Part shown: one piece after another, positions 14,079 to 16,734 of the stretch | Layout of the letters: each line of letters starts with the position of its first letter | Numbering within the stretch: position 1 is the first letter of the stretch | Assembly (NCBI GenBank): GCA_964455095.1 | Contig: CAYVUV010000169.1 | Coordinates: 1 to 16,734 of the forward strand | Source: CAYVUV01 sp964455095 | GTDB lineage: Bacteria > Desulfobacterota > Binatia > HRBIN30 > CADEER01 | Direction: 5' to 3' | Length of the DNA: 16,734 nt | Made by a program: the position numbers and the translations under genes | Notes under the pieces: generated by a model | Told to the model about the DNA's origin: nothing | Databases searched by the model: none | Seen by the model: the letters and a program-made list of their open reading frames with translations, nothing else

Positions 14079-15302
14079 ATGCCGCCGATGCCCGCCCTCA
14101 GCCTGGTGATGCCCTGCTACAATCGGGCGCACGACCTGTCCCGGGTCCTCGAAGCCTATGATCGGCAAGAGGGCGACGAGCCGTTCGAACTCATCGCCGT
14201 CGACGACGCCTCCCGCGACGCGACGGTGGCGGTGCTGCAGGGGTTTGCGCCGCGGCGTTTTGCGCTGCGCGTCGAACGTCTGCCAGTGAACTCGGGCCCG
14301 GCGACGGCGCGCAACCGCGGACTGGAGCTGGTCGATTCGCCCCTGGTCGCTTTCGTCGGCGATGATATCGCCCCGGCCGCCGACTTCGTCGCCGGGCACG
14401 TGCGCGCGCACACCGCGCATCCCCAACCCGAGGTCGCCATCCTCGGCCGCGTCGAGTGGCCCGCCAACATGCCCCGCAACACGCTGATGGAGCACATCGA
14501 CGGCGTCGGGGCGCAGCAGTTCTCGTATCACTACTTTCAGGACGGCCACGAGTACGATTACCGGCACCTGTACACCGCCAACGTCTCGCTCAAGCGCGAC
14601 TTTCTCCACACGCACGCGGCGCGTTTCGACACCGATTTCCCTCACGCCGCCTTCGAAGACGCCGAGCTGGCATTTCGGCTCGCACAACACGGCCTGCGCA
14701 TCCTCTACGACGCGTCGATCGTCGGGTATCACTACCACTACTACACGATCTGGACCTTCTCGCAGCGGCAGTATCGCTGTGGGCAGATGGCCGGCATCTT
14801 CGCACGCAAGCATCCGAGGCTGGCGCCCGATTTGCGCATCACCAAGACCCGGCTCCTGGTTTTGCTGGCGGCGTTGCACACCGTCGATCGCGTCCGCCCC
14901 GGCCAACGCGATCAAGCGGCGTGGATCGAGCGGCGCGCGCTGGACCTGGCGAGCGCGTACGAGTGGGCGCCGCACGCGCTGCTGGACGGGCTGTACCTGG
15001 GCATTCTGGACTACTACTGGCAGCGCGGCTTGATCGACGCGGTGTTTCGCTCGCCGGAAGTGGCGCGCCGGGTGCGCGACGCCCATGCTGCGGCGGCGCT
15101 GGGCCCGTTGCTGCGCAGCTTCCTGGAACGCGCGCCGGCGCACGGCGTCGCCGTTCCGTGGCCCGGTGTGCAACGCCTGCGCCAGGAGTTGCGCGCGGCC
15201 GAGCCGCTGCTGATGCGCAGCGCGCTGTTCAACCGCATTCTGCCGGCCTGGGGCCGCTGGCTGTATCAGCGCTTCTGGTACACGCCGCTCTCGGCGACCT
15301 GA
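14079..15302 (+). CDS. GT2-family glycosyltransferase with long C-terminal extension
   Basis: A 407-residue enzyme. The GT-A core shows LSLVMPCYNRAHDLSRVLEAY, VDDASRD (41-47), NSGPATARNRGLE (71-83), VGDD as the DxD-like metal site (93-96) and FEDAELAFRL (192-201) as the acidic catalytic motif. YTANVSLKRDFL (165-176) is the usual acceptor-side loop. After about residue 250 comes a helical region of some 150 residues rich in Arg/Ala/Trp with no motif I recognise; it may be an interaction or membrane-associating tail. A run of aromatic and His residues at 217-225 is notable. ATG 14079 is 23 nt after the previous stop; ATG 14088 is an alternative start. Neither has a clear ribosome site. The first was chosen, but the three-residue difference is not resolvable. 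Confidence 0.9.
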   Translation: MPPMPALSLVMPCYNRAHDLSRVLEAYDRQEGDEPFELIAVDDASRDATVAVLQGFAPRRFALRVERLPVNSGPATARNRGLELVDSPLVAFVGDDIAPAADFVAGHVRAHTAHPQPEVAILGRVEWPANMPRNTLMEHIDGVGAQQFSYHYFQDGHEYDYRHLYTANVSLKRDFLHTHAARFDTDFPHAAFEDAELAFRLAQHGLRILYDASIVGYHYHYYTIWTFSQRQYRCGQMAGIFARKHPRLAPDLRITKTRLLVLLAALHTVDRVRPGQRDQAAWIERRALDLASAYEWAPHALLDGLYLGILDYYWQRGLIDAVFRSPEVARRVRDAHAAAALGPLLRSFLERAPAHGVAVPWPGVQRLRQELRAAEPLLMRSALFNRILPAWGRWLYQRFWYTPLSAT

Positions 15303-15345
15303 GCGCGCTTGCCCCTCCTGCCCGGGGGGGCTAAGACGGCCGCGC

Positions 15346-16272
15346 ATGGGCAGACCGACACCTCCGCTGCCCGCGGTCACCGCTGTCGTCCTGCACTGGG
15401 GTGCACCGGAAGCGACCGCGCGCTGCGTGCGCAGCCTGCAGCAATGCGGGTATGCGAATCTGTCGGTCGTCGTCGTCGACAATCTCGGCGGGCCGATCTG
15501 GAGCGGCGTCGACCCCGCCGACCGAACGCTCGTGCTCCGCCCGGGGCGCAACGAGGGATACGCCGGCGGCAACAACCTCGCCCTGCAACAAGCTCGCGCC
15601 GCGGGCGCGCGCTATGCGCTGCTCGTCAACAACGATGCGACCGTGCGCGCCGGCGCCGTGGACGTGCTGGTGGCGACGGCGGAGTCCGATCCGCGCATTG
15701 CCTTTGCCGGGGCGCGTCTGGTGGACCCGGACGATCGCGGCGCACCGCACGGCAGCCACGGCAGCATCACCTACGGGCCGTTCCTGGTCGCCATTGCTCC
15801 CGACGTGCCGGAGGAAACCGCACGCGACGTCGACTGGGTGAGCGGCTGCTGCCTCCTCGTGCGGCTGGCGGCGCTGGAAGAGATCGGCACGCTGGACGAG
15901 GAGTTCTTCCTGTACTGCGAGGACGTCGACTGGTGCGAGCGCGCCCGTCGGCTGGGGTATCGAGTGGTCTACGAACCGCGCGCCGTGGCGCTGCATCGCG
16001 CGACGCGGTCGTTGGAAGTGACCTGTCGGCGCGCGTATTTCCTCGCCCGCAACGGCCTGCTGTTCGCGCGCAAGCACGCCACCGCCGCGCAGCGCCTGCG
16101 CACGGTCGCGTTGGCGCTCGCCCTGCCCGTCGCCTCGGTCGCGCGGCGATTGCTCTACCGCGAACCGCTTTTGCCGGCCGTCTGGGTGGCGCGCGGCGTC
16201 TTCGACGGTCTGCTGCGCCGCCCTCCCCGGCTCGAAAGCCTCGGCTTGCGGCCGACCGCGGTGAGCCGCTGA
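15346..16272 (+). CDS. GT2-family glycosyltransferase, rhamnosyltransferase-like
   Basis: A 308-residue enzyme of the subfamily that includes many dTDP-rhamnosyl and related transferases. It has VTAVVLHWGAPEATARCVRSL, VVVVDN (41-46) in place of DDGS, the NEGYAGGNN loop (69-77), LVNNDATV (93-100) as the metal site and EEFFLYCEDVDWCERARRLGY (from 185), the strongest signature of this subfamily. A positively charged, partly hydrophobic segment near 233-270 (LLFARKHATAAQRLR, LALALPVASVARRLLY) suggests peripheral association with the inner membrane. The resemblance to rhamnosyltransferases is general and does not prove that the donor is dTDP-rhamnose; the locus contains Gmd and no dTDP-rhamnose genes in this window. 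It begins 43 nt after the preceding stop, across a G-rich gap. Confidence 0.92.
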   Translation: MGRPTPPLPAVTAVVLHWGAPEATARCVRSLQQCGYANLSVVVVDNLGGPIWSGVDPADRTLVLRPGRNEGYAGGNNLALQQARAAGARYALLVNNDATVRAGAVDVLVATAESDPRIAFAGARLVDPDDRGAPHGSHGSITYGPFLVAIAPDVPEETARDVDWVSGCCLLVRLAALEEIGTLDEEFFLYCEDVDWCERARRLGYRVVYEPRAVALHRATRSLEVTCRRAYFLARNGLLFARKHATAAQRLRTVALALALPVASVARRLLYREPLLPAVWVARGVFDGLLRRPPRLESLGLRPTAVSR

Positions 16273-16301
16273 CCCGTTCGCCAGTGCACGCCGGGGCTCG
16301 G

Positions 16302-16734
16302 ATGACGCGAGTCGCGTTGGACGGGTTTCCACTCCAGGTCCGCTCGGCGGGTGTGGCCGTCTACACCGCCGCGCTGGCGCGCGCGCTCGCCGCGCAGCGG
16401 CCCGAGGTCGAGCTCGTGCTTTTCGGGCTGCGCGCGCCCGGTCTACGCAGCCCATCACCCGACGGCCCGACCCCAACGCCGGCGAATCTCCGCGCGCAGC
16501 AGTCGTGGCTCTATCCCCTGGTCATGGGCCAGCCGTTGCCGCTGCGGCGCATCGCGCTCGAGCACGCGCTCGGCGGCATCGATGTCTTTCACGCCACCGC
16601 CTACGCCGCACCCATCGCGCGCCGCGCCGCCGTGGTCGTCACCGTGCATGACCTCGCCCTGCTGCGCGTCCCCGAGCTCGGCACCGCAGCCCTGCGCCGA
16701 CTGGTCGCGCGCACCGCCGCCTCGGCGGTCACGG
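16302..16734 (+). CDS. GT4-family glycosyltransferase (N-terminal part, runs off the window)
   Basis: Reading from ATG 16302 to the right edge gives 144 open codons without a stop. The protein begins MTRVALDGFPLQVRSAGVAV and continues with YTAALARALAAQRPEVELVLFGL, then GIDVFHATAYAAP (about 92-104) and VVVTVHDLALL (about 110-120). This is the N-terminal Rossmann half of a GT4 enzyme of the mannosyltransferase type whose acceptor loop has G-V/I-x-x-Y and an HATAY/HDL pair. The donor-binding half and the E-x7-E motif are beyond the window. A GTG at 16284 would add six residues; neither start has a strong ribosome site. It is 29 nt downstream of the GT2 gene and belongs to the same locus. Confidence 0.82.
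   Translation, partial: MTRVALDGFPLQVRSAGVAVYTAALARALAAQRPEVELVLFGLRAPGLRSPSPDGPTPTPANLRAQQSWLYPLVMGQPLPLRRIALEHALGGIDVFHATAYAAPIARRAAVVVTVHDLALLRVPELGTAALRRLVARTAASAVT

Noticed and set aside
14075..14080. TACAAT as a -10 element before the second GT2 gene
   Set aside because: No -35-like hexamer lies at the right distance, and it overlaps the start codon of a gene inside a close-packed operon.
15311..15331. GCCCC/GGGGC stem as a terminator between the second and third GT2 genes
   Set aside because: Only five pairs across an 11-nt loop and no T-run. The G-run is ordinary for this composition, and transcription probably continues into the next glycosyltransferase gene.

Overview
This window is strongly GC-rich and densely coding. 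It comes from a Gram-negative bacterium: it encodes a lipobox lipoprotein, a periplasm-facing disulfide-forming protein and a Wzm/Wzt-type ABC exporter for a surface glycan. Third-position G/C dominates throughout, and I saw no insertion sequence, tRNA, rRNA or CRISPR array. The gene set (dnaA apart from dnaN, a VKOR-DsbA fusion, a Wzm/Wzt polysaccharide locus) would fit a deltaproteobacterium-like or Binatota-like lineage. That placement is a guess; I recognise no gene that fixes the taxon.

Left part (1-3736, all minus strand), in transcription order: a small PKD-domain lipoprotein; a VKOR-DsbA thiol-oxidase fusion; a 400-bp non-coding stretch; dnaA; and the first 59 codons of a membrane-anchored protein cut by the window edge. 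The 400-bp stretch holds a good candidate sigma70 promoter (TTGACA, 17 bp, TAGAAG), a perfect 20-bp palindrome just after the predicted transcription start, and one consensus DnaA box (TTATCCACA) in the presumed dnaA leader. dnaN does not follow dnaA.

A 239-bp divergent gap (3737-3975) separates this from the right part (3976-16734, all plus strand), a surface-polysaccharide locus. In order: a GT4 glycosyltransferase; a GDP-mannose 4,6-dehydratase (gmd); an ABC-2 permease (Wzm type); an ABC ATPase with the C-terminal glycan-binding extension of chain-terminus-recognising Wzt proteins; a class I methyltransferase; a 1192-residue multidomain protein (kinase-like, beta-rich, coiled coil, degenerate GT-A, GT4); three GT2 glycosyltransferases; and the start of another GT4 gene running off the right edge. 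From the permease to the first GT2, genes overlap by 4-11 nt or are 8 nt apart, so they are almost certainly one translationally coupled unit.

Proposed working model: Gmd makes GDP-4-keto-6-deoxymannose for a 6-deoxyhexose glycan. The GT4 and GT2 enzymes build it on a lipid carrier in the cytoplasm. The methyltransferase and the kinase-like domain may cap the non-reducing end, as the bifunctional methyltransferase-kinase WbdD does in E. coli O9a. The Wzt C-terminal domain then recognises the cap before Wzm/Wzt exports the chain. The most unusual element is the 1192-residue protein, in which a kinase-like module sits on the same chain as a full GT4, with the methyltransferase as a separate gene just upstream.
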